DNA from: Nitrospirota bacterium | Lineage (GTDB): Bacteria; Nitrospirota; UBA9217 | Length of the DNA stretch: 44,296 bases | Assembly (NCBI GenBank): GCA_035516965.1 | Contig: DATIZR010000066.1 | Span: 1 to 44,296 of the forward strand | Reading direction: 5' to 3' | Part shown: positions 5,093 to 12,746 of the stretch, piece after piece | How positions within the stretch are numbered: position 1 is the stretch's first letter | Layout: each line of letters starts with the position of its first letter | The notes under the pieces: generated by a model | Databases searched by the model: none | Told to the model about the DNA's origin: nothing | What the model saw: the letters and a program-made list of their open reading frames with translations, nothing else | Made by a program: the position numbers and the translations under genes

Positions 5093-8035
5093 ATGGCGCG
5101 GCAGGAAGCACAGCGACTCGATACGCCGTCTCCGGCGGGCGTCGAAGCGCGGACCCGGGAGATCGCGGGAGCGATCTACGCCTTCCTGAAAGAGGAGCAG
5201 CCGTCCTTCTTCGCCTCCGGCGGCTGGCGGAAGAGCGTCATCGAATGGTCCATGCGTGACGAGCGGTTCCGCACGCAGCTCCTGCGGTTCATCGACGTGC
5301 TGCCGTCCCTCCGCACCGACGCGCTCGTCCTGCGCATCTTCAGCGAGTATCTCCGGGAGGCCGGGGCCCCGGCGTCGGTCCTCCTCAGGAGCGCCGAGGT
5401 CTTCTCCCGCACGGTTCCCGCGGTCATCGCGGCGCCGCTCATCCGGTCCGCTGTCCGCACCCTCGCCCGGGAGTTCATCGCCGGGTCCGATCCGGCGGAC
5501 GCGAAGCAGGCGATCGATCAGCTCCGGAAGGACGGGGCGCTCGTGAGCCTGGACCTCCTGGGCGAGGCCGTGGTCTCCGAGGCGGAAGCGGCGCAATACG
5601 GGTCGCGCTACCTGGGTCTCATCGACTTCTTCGGGCGGCATACGGCCGGGCAATCGGGCTCCCTCGATATCTCCCTCAAGCTTTCATCGTTCTACTCCCA
5701 GACGGACCCGCTCAACTTCGAAGGGTCCATCGAAAAGATCGTCCCTGCGCTCCGGCCCGTCATCGAGAAGGCCGCTCCTGCCAAGGTCTCGCTCACCTTC
5801 GACATGGAGCAGTATTATCACAAGGACCTGGTCATTGCGGCCTTCAAGCGCGTCCAGTCCGAATGGGGCGGGGGCGTGCGGCTCACCATCGCGCTTCAGG
5901 CCTATCTTCGGGACGCGCGGGACGACCTCATCGGTCTCATCGCCTGGGCGCGGGGAGAGCGGCAGCGGATCGGCGTCCGGCTCGTGAAGGGCGCCTACTG
6001 GGACTACGAGGTCGTGAACGGCCGCCAGAAGGGCTGGCCCGTCCCGGTCTTCCTCTCGAAAGCCGGGACGGACGCGAACTACGAGGCGCTCACGAAGCTT
6101 CTCTTCGAGAATCTCGACGCGGTCAGGCCGGCGGTCGCCTCGCACAACCTGCGGAGCGTGGCGCATGCGCTTGCGCTGGCGGAGACGCTCGGCCTCGGGC
6201 CGGAGGACCTCGAGTTCCAGTCTCTCTTCGGCATGGGCGGTCCGCTCCGGCTCGCGATGAAGCACGCGGGTTTCGCCTCACCCGTCCGGGTCTACTGCCC
6301 CATCGGCGAGCTTCTGCCCGGCATGGCCTATCTGGTGCGGCGCGTGCTCGAGAACACGTCGAACGAGTCCTTCTTCCGCAAGACCTTCAGCGAGGGGCTT
6401 TCGCTGGAGGAGCTCACGCAGAAGCCGGTCCCGAAGGAGGAACCTGCGGCAGAACGCATTGATCAATTCCGGAACGAGCCGCTCACGGACTTCTCGAAGG
6501 CCGCGAACCGGGAGGAGGTCCGACAAGCGCTTTCGCGGGTCCGGGGGACATTCGGCAGGAGCTATCCGCTGATCATCAACGGGGAGGAGATCTTGACCCG
6601 GACCGAAGCGCCTTCCGCGAACCCGGCGAAGCCTGACGAGGTCATCGGCAGGATCTCCCAGGCGACAACGGACGACGCTGACAGGGCGGTCGAAGCGGCA
6701 CGGAAGGCCTTCTCCAAATGGAGAAACACCTCACCGGAGAAGCGGGCAGAGCTTCTTGTGCTGGCTGCAGAGGAGATGCGGAAGCGGCGCTTCGACCTCA
6801 CGGCACTGGAAGCCTATGAGGTCGGCAAGACCGTTGCCGAAGCGGACGGCGATGTCGCCGAAGCGATCGACCACCTTGCATACCACGCGAGCCGGATGCG
6901 GGAGCTCGGGACGCCTCAGCGGCTCGGCAGCTATCCGGGCGAGATCAATGAATACCTCTACGAACCGAAAGGCCTTGCCGTGATCATCCCGCCCTGGAAC
7001 TTCCCGCTCGCCATCCCCGCGGGCATGACCTCTGCCGCCCTGGTGGCCGGGAACTGCGCCATCCTCAAGCCCTCGGGCCTCTCCCCGGTGATCGCCTGGC
7101 AGCTTGTCGAGATCTTCCGCGAAGCAGGACTCCCTGACGGCGTGCTGCAGTATCTTCCGGGACCGGGCAACGAAGTGGGCGAGTACCTCGTCTCGCATCC
7201 CGGGATCGACCTGATCGCCTTCACCGGCTCGAAGGAGGTGGGGCTCAGGATCGTGGAGAAGGCGGCTGTGACCCGTCCGGGCCAGCGGAACGTGAAGCGC
7301 GTCGTTGCGGAGATGGGCGGAAAGAACGCGGTGATCGTGGACGAGACAGCGGACCTGGACGAGGCGGTGCGCGGCGTTCTGGAATCGGCTTTCGGGTACC
7401 AGGGCCAGAAATGCTCGGCCTGCTCCCGGGCGATCGTGCTGGATCACGTGTTCGATGCGTTCTCGCAGAGGATCTCCGGGGCCGCGAAGAGCATCGAGAT
7501 CGGCCCGGCCGAGGAGTTCCGCACCTTCCTGGGACCGCTGGTCGACGGGAAGGCCGCAGGCAAGGTCCGGCATTACATCGGGCTCGGCACGCAGGAAGGC
7601 AGACCGGTCCTCATCCGGGAGGCAGAGCAGGAGCAGGGCTCCTTCGTCGGCCCCGCGCTCTTTGAGACCGGCCCCGACGCGAAGGTCGCGCAGGACGAGA
7701 TCTTCGGGCCCGTGCTTTCACTCATCCGGGCAAGGGACTTCGACGAGGCGATCCGGTTTGCGAACCAAAGCGAGTATGCATTGACCGGCGGCGTCTATTC
7801 CCGGAGCCCCGCGAACATCGCGCAGGCGAAACGGGAATTCCAGGTCGGGAACCTCTACATTAACCGCAGGATCACCGGTGCGTTGGTGTGTCGGCAGCCC
7901 TTCGGCGGGTTCGGCATGTCCGGCGTGGGGTCCAAGGCAGGGGGCCCCGATTACCTCCTGCAGTTCATGAACCCCCGGTCGATAAGCGAGAACACGATGC
8001 GCAAAGGATCCGCGCCAATCGGGGACGGCCGGTGA
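5093..8035 (+). CDS. putA: Bifunctional proline dehydrogenase / L-glutamate-gamma-semialdehyde dehydrogenase
   Basis: A 980-residue protein, ATG 5093 after AGGAGG. Residues about 1-440 are the FAD-dependent proline dehydrogenase barrel (D-M-E-Q-Y, L-V-K-G-A-Y-W, S-H-N-L-R-S and P-G-M-A-Y-L-V-R-R-V-L-E-N-T-S-N). Residues about 480-980 are the NAD-dependent aldehyde dehydrogenase: P-W-N-F-P-L-A, F-T-G-S-K-E-V-G, E-M-G-G-K-N, and catalytic Cys774 in G-Q-K-C-S-A. Together they oxidise proline to glutamate with channelling. The length fits the compact PutA class. There is no N-terminal ribbon-helix-helix DNA-binding domain, so it is not autoregulatory like E. coli PutA. It is monocistronic here. 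Confidence 0.95.
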   Translation: MARQEAQRLDTPSPAGVEARTREIAGAIYAFLKEEQPSFFASGGWRKSVIEWSMRDERFRTQLLRFIDVLPSLRTDALVLRIFSEYLREAGAPASVLLRSAEVFSRTVPAVIAAPLIRSAVRTLAREFIAGSDPADAKQAIDQLRKDGALVSLDLLGEAVVSEAEAAQYGSRYLGLIDFFGRHTAGQSGSLDISLKLSSFYSQTDPLNFEGSIEKIVPALRPVIEKAAPAKVSLTFDMEQYYHKDLVIAAFKRVQSEWGGGVRLTIALQAYLRDARDDLIGLIAWARGERQRIGVRLVKGAYWDYEVVNGRQKGWPVPVFLSKAGTDANYEALTKLLFENLDAVRPAVASHNLRSVAHALALAETLGLGPEDLEFQSLFGMGGPLRLAMKHAGFASPVRVYCPIGELLPGMAYLVRRVLENTSNESFFRKTFSEGLSLEELTQKPVPKEEPAAERIDQFRNEPLTDFSKAANREEVRQALSRVRGTFGRSYPLIINGEEILTRTEAPSANPAKPDEVIGRISQATTDDADRAVEAARKAFSKWRNTSPEKRAELLVLAAEEMRKRRFDLTALEAYEVGKTVAEADGDVAEAIDHLAYHASRMRELGTPQRLGSYPGEINEYLYEPKGLAVIIPPWNFPLAIPAGMTSAALVAGNCAILKPSGLSPVIAWQLVEIFREAGLPDGVLQYLPGPGNEVGEYLVSHPGIDLIAFTGSKEVGLRIVEKAAVTRPGQRNVKRVVAEMGGKNAVIVDETADLDEAVRGVLESAFGYQGQKCSACSRAIVLDHVFDAFSQRISGAAKSIEIGPAEEFRTFLGPLVDGKAAGKVRHYIGLGTQEGRPVLIREAEQEQGSFVGPALFETGPDAKVAQDEIFGPVLSLIRARDFDEAIRFANQSEYALTGGVYSRSPANIAQAKREFQVGNLYINRRITGALVCRQPFGGFGMSGVGSKAGGPDYLLQFMNPRSISENTMRKGSAPIGDGR

Positions 8036-8179
8036 GAGTGGCCGGAGAGTCGTTCCGGTGAGGTCCTGCGGTTTGGAAGCGCTATCATAGACCTGTCATC
8101 GATCACCAACCGACAACACGTCACGTCTCAGCCTGTGCGTGATGATACCGGAGCGGATGAAGCTCAGATCGGAGCAGCC

Positions 8180-8938
8180 ATGAATCTGACTCGGGAACAG
8201 TACCGCTATTTTCTGAAAGATACCGTGAGGCTGACCATCGATTTCAGCGACACGGATCAGAGCAGGGGGAAACCCGCCCCGCCGATCCAAAAGCCCGTTC
8301 CTGCCGGAGCGAAGCGCTTTGATCTGATCCCCGCGCATGATTGGAAGGGCATCGGGAACGTGGACATGACCACGGCCATAGCGGAGCGGCAAAGCATCCG
8401 GAGATTCACTGCCGAACCGCTCACGGTCGATGAACTTTCCTATTTGCTTTGGGCGACCCAGGGGGTCAGGGAGGTGGCGTCGCCGTCGACCGCGTTTCGC
8501 ACCGTGCCGTCAGCCGGCTGTCGCCACAGTTTCGAGACCTATGTGTGCGCGATGAACATCGCGGGCCTTGAACCGGCGATCTACCGGTACCTGCCCTTGC
8601 AGCATCAGCTTGTCCTGGTGTCGAGGGTTCCTGACATCGGACCGCGCATTGCGCAGGCCGCGCTGGGACAGCCCTTCGTCGGGAAATCTGCCGCCACATT
8701 CGTATGGACCGCGGTTCCCTATCGCATGGAATGGCGCTACGGTCTGGCCGCGCATAAGGTGATCGCGATCGACATCGGTCATGTATGCCAAAATCTGTAT
8801 CTTGCGTGCGCTGCGGTCGGGGCGGGAACCTGCGCTGTTGCTGCGTATCATCAGGCGGCGATGGATGAGCTGCTGGGGGTTGACGGAGAGGACGAGTTCG
8901 CCCTCTATCTTGCTCCCGTGGGGAAGGTCGGGTCGTGA
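8180..8938 (+). CDS. SagB-type nitroreductase-family oxidoreductase
   Basis: A 252-residue protein. I take ATG 8180, with SD-like GGAGCA, over GTG 8135, since conservation begins at N-L-T-R-E-Q-Y-R-Y-F-L-K-D. Flavin-binding R-Q-S-I-R-R-F, then L-S-Y-L-L-W-A-T-Q-G-V, T-V-P-S-A-G (FMN/substrate loop) and the C-terminal D-I-G-H-V-C-Q-N-L-Y-L-A-C-A-A-V-G-A-G-T-C define the SagB-like branch of FMN-dependent nitroreductases. Some members oxidise azolines in peptide biosynthesis, but there is no YcaO cyclodehydratase or precursor here, so this one is more likely a stand-alone flavin reductase of unknown substrate. Confidence 0.85.
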   Translation: MNLTREQYRYFLKDTVRLTIDFSDTDQSRGKPAPPIQKPVPAGAKRFDLIPAHDWKGIGNVDMTTAIAERQSIRRFTAEPLTVDELSYLLWATQGVREVASPSTAFRTVPSAGCRHSFETYVCAMNIAGLEPAIYRYLPLQHQLVLVSRVPDIGPRIAQAALGQPFVGKSAATFVWTAVPYRMEWRYGLAAHKVIAIDIGHVCQNLYLACAAVGAGTCAVAAYHQAAMDELLGVDGEDEFALYLAPVGKVGS

Positions 8939-9043
8939 CCGATGGAGTCATCGATGAGCAATGAGACCGCCGCTCTGGCGGACAGGACTGAAGGCCGGCG
9001 ACACCCTCCCCTTGGGGAAGGTCGATGATAACAGGAGGATGGG

Positions 9044-9129
9044 ATGACAAAAGGTAGCAGTGCTGCCGATCAGGGCGACCCCTATGTGGAAAGCGCGATG
9101 TCAGGACGCTTCAGATCGTGGGCAACCTT
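9044..9129 (+). pseudogene. DUF1810 gene remnant with internal deletion
   Basis: After an intact SD and ATG the first 14 codons (ending D-Q-G-D-P-Y) match the start of the DUF1810 gene at 4326. The sequence then jumps, in another frame, to its last codons: G-K-R-D-V-R-T-L-Q-I-V-G-N-L then TGA, against G-K-R-D-A-R-T-L-Q-I-V-G-N in the full gene. The whole middle, about 120 codons, is missing. This is a deletion relic of a second, paralogous copy. Confidence 0.75.
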
Positions 9130-9336
9130 TGAAGCGTGGATGAGTTTCAATCGACATGCGACCCTGCGGGAGTCTCCCGGGGCCGATGCGTCGTGACGAT
9201 ACTGCCGGGTCTTCACGTCTCGTATACTTTAGACGTACCTGCTGGGAACAATGAAAAAAAGACGGTGCTAGACTATACATATACAGGAGAGGTTGCTGTT
9301 CAGGATAGGGGGTGTAAAAGAAACGTTCCACACTGT

Positions 9337-9388
9337 TCCATTCCGAGCCCATTCAAATCGCGTGCGCAGTTTGAAATGGTGGAATGGA
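9337..9388 (+). promoter_or_regulatory. Long imperfect hairpin in the leader of the AhpD-like gene
   Basis: TCCATTCC (9337-9344) pairs with GGAATGGA (9381-9388), and CCATTCAAA (9349-9357) with TTTGAAATGG (9370-9379, one bulged A), around a GC-rich loop. The structure ends about 8 nt before the GGAAAGGAGAG purine run upstream of the gene. Role unknown. Confidence 0.45.
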
Positions 9389-9427
9389 GATCCGAGGAAA
9401 GGAGAGGGTTAATCCCTGAAAACTGCC

Positions 9428-9826
9428 ATGAAGACCAGAGGACAGATATATAAAGAGATGGAAGAGGCGTTCGGGCTCGTCCCGAGTTTCCTCAAAACCA
9501 TACCGGACTCGACGCTCGAGAATGAGTGGGAGCTTTTTAAGAAGATTCAGATGGAAGACGGCGCCATACCGAACAAATACCGCGAGCTTATCGGCCTGGG
9601 GCTTTCGGCTGTTTCCAAATGCCGTTACTGCACGCTCTTCCATACCGAGATGGCGAAGTTGTTCGGCGCTACTGACAAGGAGATCGAAGAAGCCGTACAC
9701 TATGCCAAATCTAGTGCCGGCTGGAGCGCATACTTGAACGGCATGCAGGTTGACTATGAGGGATTCAAAGACGAACTGAGGCGTGCCGGAGAGCATGTAA
9801 AGGGAAAGATGAAGAAGGCCGCGTGA
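9428..9826 (+). CDS. Carboxymuconolactone decarboxylase / AhpD-like family protein
   Basis: A 132-residue protein. The core C-R-Y-C-T-x-F-H-T-E-M-A-K-x-x-G-A-T is the AhpD-type redox C-x-x-C with the downstream His, preceded by P-N-K-Y-R-E-L-I-G-L-G-L-S-A-V. AhpD-like proteins are disulfide reductants or peroxidases; the exact role is not derivable. The SD (GGAGAGGG) lies about 20 nt before ATG 9428, with a small AGGG/CCCT hairpin between them, an unusual spacing. A 52-nt hairpin lies in the leader and a GC-rich hairpin follows the stop. Confidence 0.85.
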   Translation: MKTRGQIYKEMEEAFGLVPSFLKTIPDSTLENEWELFKKIQMEDGAIPNKYRELIGLGLSAVSKCRYCTLFHTEMAKLFGATDKEIEEAVHYAKSSAGWSAYLNGMQVDYEGFKDELRRAGEHVKGKMKKAA

Positions 9827-9842
9827 CTCAGCCAGTGGAGCC

Positions 9843-9864
9843 TCCCCCGGCCGGAGCCGGGGGA
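9843..9864 (+). terminator. GC-rich hairpin after the AhpD-like gene
   Basis: TCCCCCGGC and GCCGGGGGA form a perfect 9-bp stem with a 4-nt loop, 17 nt after the stop codon. There is no U-run, so intrinsic termination would be weak. Confidence 0.4.
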
Positions 9865-9891
9865 TCGCAAGTCGCGGGATTCAGTCGTGAA

Positions 9892-9936
9892 GCCAAAAAG
9901 AACCCTGAGCAATTTGCTTTATGTTCAGGGTTCTTT
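9892..9936 (-). terminator. Rho-independent terminator of the small minus-strand operon
   Basis: AAAGAACCCTGA (9897-9908) and TCAGGGTTCTTT (9925-9936) form a perfect 12-bp stem with a 16-nt loop. Read on the minus strand it runs into TTCTTTTTGG, a U-run. It lies about 120 nt after the last gene of the pair of small genes. Confidence 0.7.
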
Positions 9937-10054
9937 GAGAACCCCAATCCGCGAGGGTCAGGCATTGCGGCCTGACAATCCGTTAATTGCGGCGATTATG
10001 GTCGTGCTTCATGGACGGCGCAACGCCACCATAAAAGACCTAACAATCAGGATC

Positions 10055-10267
10055 TCACGGTTTGCTCATGAAATAGCGGAAGCTGTCATCGTAGGACCGG
10101 ATCACGTCCTGCAAAGGGAAACCGAGCTGACGCACAAGCCTTTGCACCGCAAGCGCAAGCTGGGCAGACTCGTATTCGTCTAGGCAAAGTTCATTCGCAG
10201 CCTGCGTTTCGACCGTAGGTGTTCCCCGCAATATCGGTCTTTCTTCGTCAAGGTAGTGCACCCTCAT
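10055..10267 (-). CDS. Hypothetical 70-residue protein, second gene of a small operon
   Basis: ATG 10267 follows GGGAGGAAAC on the minus strand, a strong SD. This start is preferred over one six codons upstream that overlaps the SD. The protein has a mixed acidic N-terminal half and a helical segment rich in Leu/Val (LALAVQRLVRQLGFPLQDVI) and one Cys. No family recognised. It follows the cysteine-containing 70-residue gene by 44 nt and shares its terminator. Confidence 0.6.
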   Translation of the reverse strand: MRVHYLDEERPILRGTPTVETQAANELCLDEYESAQLALAVQRLVRQLGFPLQDVIRSYDDSFRYFMSKP

Positions 10268-10311
10268 GAGTGTTTCCTCCCGCATAGGTCTGCCCCTTTC
10301 AGAAGTGATGG

Positions 10312-10524
10312 TTATCTCGGCTGCCTGCGTGACAGAGCAATGAACAGCGGGCAGTCACCATGATCTTCCGTGTAACAATAATCGGCGGTCCAGCGGTGAT
10401 TGACGGCGACTGGCATTGTCGCAGCGGAACAGTGTTCGAGCACCGAACTGGCGTAGAGACAGACGGCTTTGGGTTCTGCGTGGCGGTTCCTGATCGTAAG
10501 GGTTGAAGTTTCGAGTGTCTGCAT
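10312..10524 (-). CDS. Small cysteine-containing protein, first gene of a small operon
   Basis: A 70-residue protein with ATG 10524 behind a near-perfect SD (AAGGAGG). It has four cysteines: C-L-Y, then E-H-C about nine residues on, then Y-C-Y and D-C-P-L-F about eight residues apart. The spaced Cys pattern ending in C-P-L-F suggests a metal-binding or Fe-S mini-domain, but I do not recognise the family. The overlapping frame at 10299-10559 in another register is a shadow. Confidence 0.65.
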   Translation of the reverse strand: MQTLETSTLTIRNRHAEPKAVCLYASSVLEHCSAATMPVAVNHRWTADYCYTEDHGDCPLFIALSRRQPR

Positions 10525-10632
10525 GAGTACCTCCTTAAGACCCAGTATTGCACAGCCACGTTACAACAATATTACAGATACTATTATTTGGAATTTTGCG
10601 GCGGCGTGCCGCACCCGGGTATTCGATACACA

Positions 10633-10672
10633 ATAAAACAGGGGGAAGCACTGATCAGCGCTTCCCCCTGTT
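10633..10672 (-). terminator. Strong terminator of the small repeat-protein gene
   Basis: AACAGGGGGAAGC (10637-10649) and GCTTCCCCCTGTT (10660-10672) form a perfect 13-bp stem with a 10-nt loop. On the minus strand the exit runs into TTTTATTG. It lies about 50 nt after the stop of the gene at 10721. Confidence 0.8.
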
Positions 10673-10720
10673 CCTCATGAATGACTATCACAGCTCCCCG
10701 GTATGAAGGATGAGGGGCTG

Positions 10721-11059
10721 CTATGATACATGTGCAGTCTTGTTATTATGTTTTTTCCGATAGATGTTCTTGCTCGCCCTGTTCTGCTCCCGGTTGAGCT
10801 TTGCCCGCTCCTTGTTCGTCAGTTTTCCGTCCGCTTTCATGCGTTCTTCATTCTGCGTGATCTTTGCCTGCTGCCGATCAAGCTTTCCTGCTTCCCTCGG
10901 GGTGAGCCGGCCGCTCTTGACGCCCTGATCTATTCGTTGTTCCTGCCTTTGCTCGCGTTTCTGTATTCCCGGATCATCGGTCGGGCCGGCATACAAGGCG
11001 CCAGCCGTCAGCAATACCGCTGAACCCACGCCCAGAGATATCCTGGTGAACCTTTTCAT
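10721..11059 (-). CDS. Exported small basic protein with two helical repeats
   Basis: A 112-residue protein starting at ATG 11059 behind AAAGGAGACG; an upstream in-frame ATG has no SD. The signal peptide covers about residues 1-24 (basic start, hydrophobic core, A-L-Y-A-G). The mature part holds two similar blocks, Q-G-V-K-S-G-R-L-T-P-R-E-A-G-K-L-D-R-Q-Q-A and K-A-D-G-K-L-T-N-K-E-R-A-K-L-N-R-E-Q-N-R, each with a G-x-L-T turn then a basic helix. Such proteins recur in environmental bacteria and are uncharacterised to my knowledge. The turn loosely resembles an EF-hand-like D-x-K/G-L-T pattern. It has its own strong terminator. Confidence 0.7.
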   Translation of the reverse strand: MKRFTRISLGVGSAVLLTAGALYAGPTDDPGIQKREQRQEQRIDQGVKSGRLTPREAGKLDRQQAKITQNEERMKADGKLTNKERAKLNREQNRASKNIYRKKHNNKTAHVS

Positions 11060-11376
11060 TTTACGTCTCCTTTCCGTCCAATGAATAAGTGTTTCCCATG
11101 AGCTATTTTGCGCGTTGTTCTTCCTTATTAGTATTAGTATCACCACCTTCTCCATCCGCTTGATGAATGAGACAGTAGGTAATACAAAAGGTTGAATAGC
11201 AGAAGTAACTTATTGTTAATATTGAGAAGTGATGGAAGGGATTTAGACGAAGAGCATCGAGACCCGGCTACTTTGCCGGGGTAGCTCGCTCGGCGCTCAG
11301 ACCGACCCAACCTGCAGGGGTTATTTTTTTCTGCCGGCTATGACAGTTCTATGAATCCTGTGCAGTTCCAAAAAAC
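11060..11376. other. Intergenic region with a structured element
   Basis: CCCGGC-TACTTT-GCCGGG (11263-11280) is a perfect hairpin, followed on the plus strand by a GC-rich stretch and AACC...GGTT then TTATTTTTTT (11309-11330). I see no gene. It may hold a plus-strand small RNA or a minus-strand 5' leader element of the gene at 11059; see findings. Confidence 0.35.
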
Positions 11377-12306
11377 TTATCTGCCCGAATGCACAACGAT
11401 CACGGGGACCGCTGCCTTCAGGATCGTTTCCCGCGCGGTGCTGCCGAAAAAGGCATTGAGCATTGCGTTTCTGCCGTGAGTTCCCATGACCACGAGCGAA
11501 TAGCCGCTTTCACATTCCTGAGACACCGCGCACAGGGATGTCAGCGCCTTATCTTCCACTTTGTAGCCACAGGGCACGCCGTGTTTCTGAAAGAAGCCGG
11601 CTTTCCGTTTCATGGCATCAACGGCATCATCCCGTGACTCGGCGATGATCTCACCGATATTGAATGCGGCCATCCCGGAGTATGCGGTGTTGACCATGAT
11701 TGCATAGATACTGTCCCACAGGCAATGAAAGAGGGTCACACTCGCTCCCATGCGTTTTGCAAGAGAGAGCGCATATCGCTCGGCTGCCCTGCTGTTTTTC
11801 CCGAGATCGGTCGGCACGAGTATCTTTTGCTGCTTCTGACCCGAGATATCCCGGCCCATTTCCTGTGCTGTTGGTCCGATCACCATTACCGGACGTCTGG
11901 AGTGGCGGATCACTTCTTCCGCAACACTTCCGAGAAGCAAACGTTTCACTCCTCTCCGGCCCTGCGTTCCCACGACGACAAGCTCCGGGGCTGACCTGGA
12001 ACGTAATACTTTCAGGATCTGTTCCGCTGGAGAACCGCTTTTTAGGGAACAGGAAACCGGTACGGCAAATTGCCTGCCAAGCGCCTCGAGTCTTTGCTGA
12101 TGAGCAGAGTGCCATGCCGGGAATCGGAATGAACCGGGTTTGCCCGATGGATAAGCTTTCAGGTCTTCTGAATACAGCAAATCGATGCCGGTTTTGAGCC
12201 GTTGAGCCAAAAATGAAGCAGCGCTCCCTATTGCCTGGGAACGTCTTTTGCCGGAGTCGGTCTGATTTTCAATGTCGTCAGCAACTAAAATCGAGCGTTG
12301 CGGCAT
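11377..12306 (-). CDS. Tandem universal stress protein (UspA family)
   Basis: A 309-residue protein with two Usp domains. Domain 1 (about 1-150) ends with V-V-V-G-T-Q-G-R-R-G-V-K-R-L-L-L-G-S-V-A-E-E-V-I-R-H-S-R-R-P-V; domain 2 (about 160-309) ends with V-V-M-G-T-H-G-R-N-A-M-L-N-A-F-F-G-S-T-A-R-E-T-I. Both keep the G-x2-G-x9-G-S/T ATP-binding pattern, slightly changed in domain 2 (G-x2-x instead of G-x2-G). ATG 12306 follows GGAG at 11-nt spacing. Usp proteins help survival under stress or anaerobiosis. It is divergent from the efflux operon at 12747. Confidence 0.9.
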   Translation of the reverse strand: MPQRSILVADDIENQTDSGKRRSQAIGSAASFLAQRLKTGIDLLYSEDLKAYPSGKPGSFRFPAWHSAHQQRLEALGRQFAVPVSCSLKSGSPAEQILKVLRSRSAPELVVVGTQGRRGVKRLLLGSVAEEVIRHSRRPVMVIGPTAQEMGRDISGQKQQKILVPTDLGKNSRAAERYALSLAKRMGASVTLFHCLWDSIYAIMVNTAYSGMAAFNIGEIIAESRDDAVDAMKRKAGFFQKHGVPCGYKVEDKALTSLCAVSQECESGYSLVVMGTHGRNAMLNAFFGSTARETILKAAVPVIVVHSGR

Positions 12307-12746
12307 ATTTTTTTATCTCCGCGGGATGTCGCTTTGCGCCACGTCGTAAGGGTATGCAGCTGCATTCGAGTTGGTCGATAACGATCCCATGCTTTACATC
12401 GATAGCTATAGTATAACTTATCACGTGAATGATGGTTTATCAAGATAGGCAAAAGGATTTCGTGAAAAGAATGTGAAAATGAAGAGCCATGCAGCCGGTT
12501 TTGATCGGTGCATCGGAAGCAGTGCTATAATCTTGCTATAGGGGTCTCCCCTCATTGAAATCAGGGAGAGATCGCGGCAGAAACCGATACCTCGCGAGCT
12601 TCAGGCTTTTCAAGGAGCTGTTGTATCCTGGCCCATTCTCAGATGGAAGCTTCCACAAAACAAAACACTGCTGTCATCATCCGGAGGGGCAACAATCCGT
12701 CTGCAGCCGCGCACATCGCCTGGCTGTGTAAATAGGGAGAACGGCG
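12307..12746. promoter_or_regulatory. Divergent intergenic region between usp and the efflux operon
   Basis: There is no convincing gene in 440 bases. A TATAAT box at 12526-12531, with TTGATC 19 nt upstream (12501-12506), is a candidate promoter for the plus-strand ABC operon, though its spacing is long. Short frames here lack an SD. Confidence 0.35.

Larger units (their letters stand above)
8939..9427. other. Region with a gene remnant and a long leader hairpin
   Basis: It holds a deleted DUF1810 copy with its SD (AGGAGG upstream of 9044), then an AT-richer stretch with no conserved frame, then a large imperfect hairpin (9337-9388) just before the AhpD-like gene. Both items are listed separately. 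Confidence 0.5.

Noticed and set aside
5863-6462. Long secondary frames inside putA (and similarly large frames antisense to alaS and pilT)
   Set aside because: Arg/Ala/Pro-rich translations typical of shadow frames in high-GC genes; the main frames have full domain support.
8135-8179. Upstream GTG start for the SagB-like gene
   Set aside because: No SD before it and no conserved residues; ATG 8180 has a better context.
11281-11335. tRNA-like start (GCCGGGGTAGCTCGCTCGG) after the 11263 hairpin
   Set aside because: Only the acceptor and D-arm edges resemble a tRNA; no anticodon arm or T-loop (TTCGAnTC) follows.
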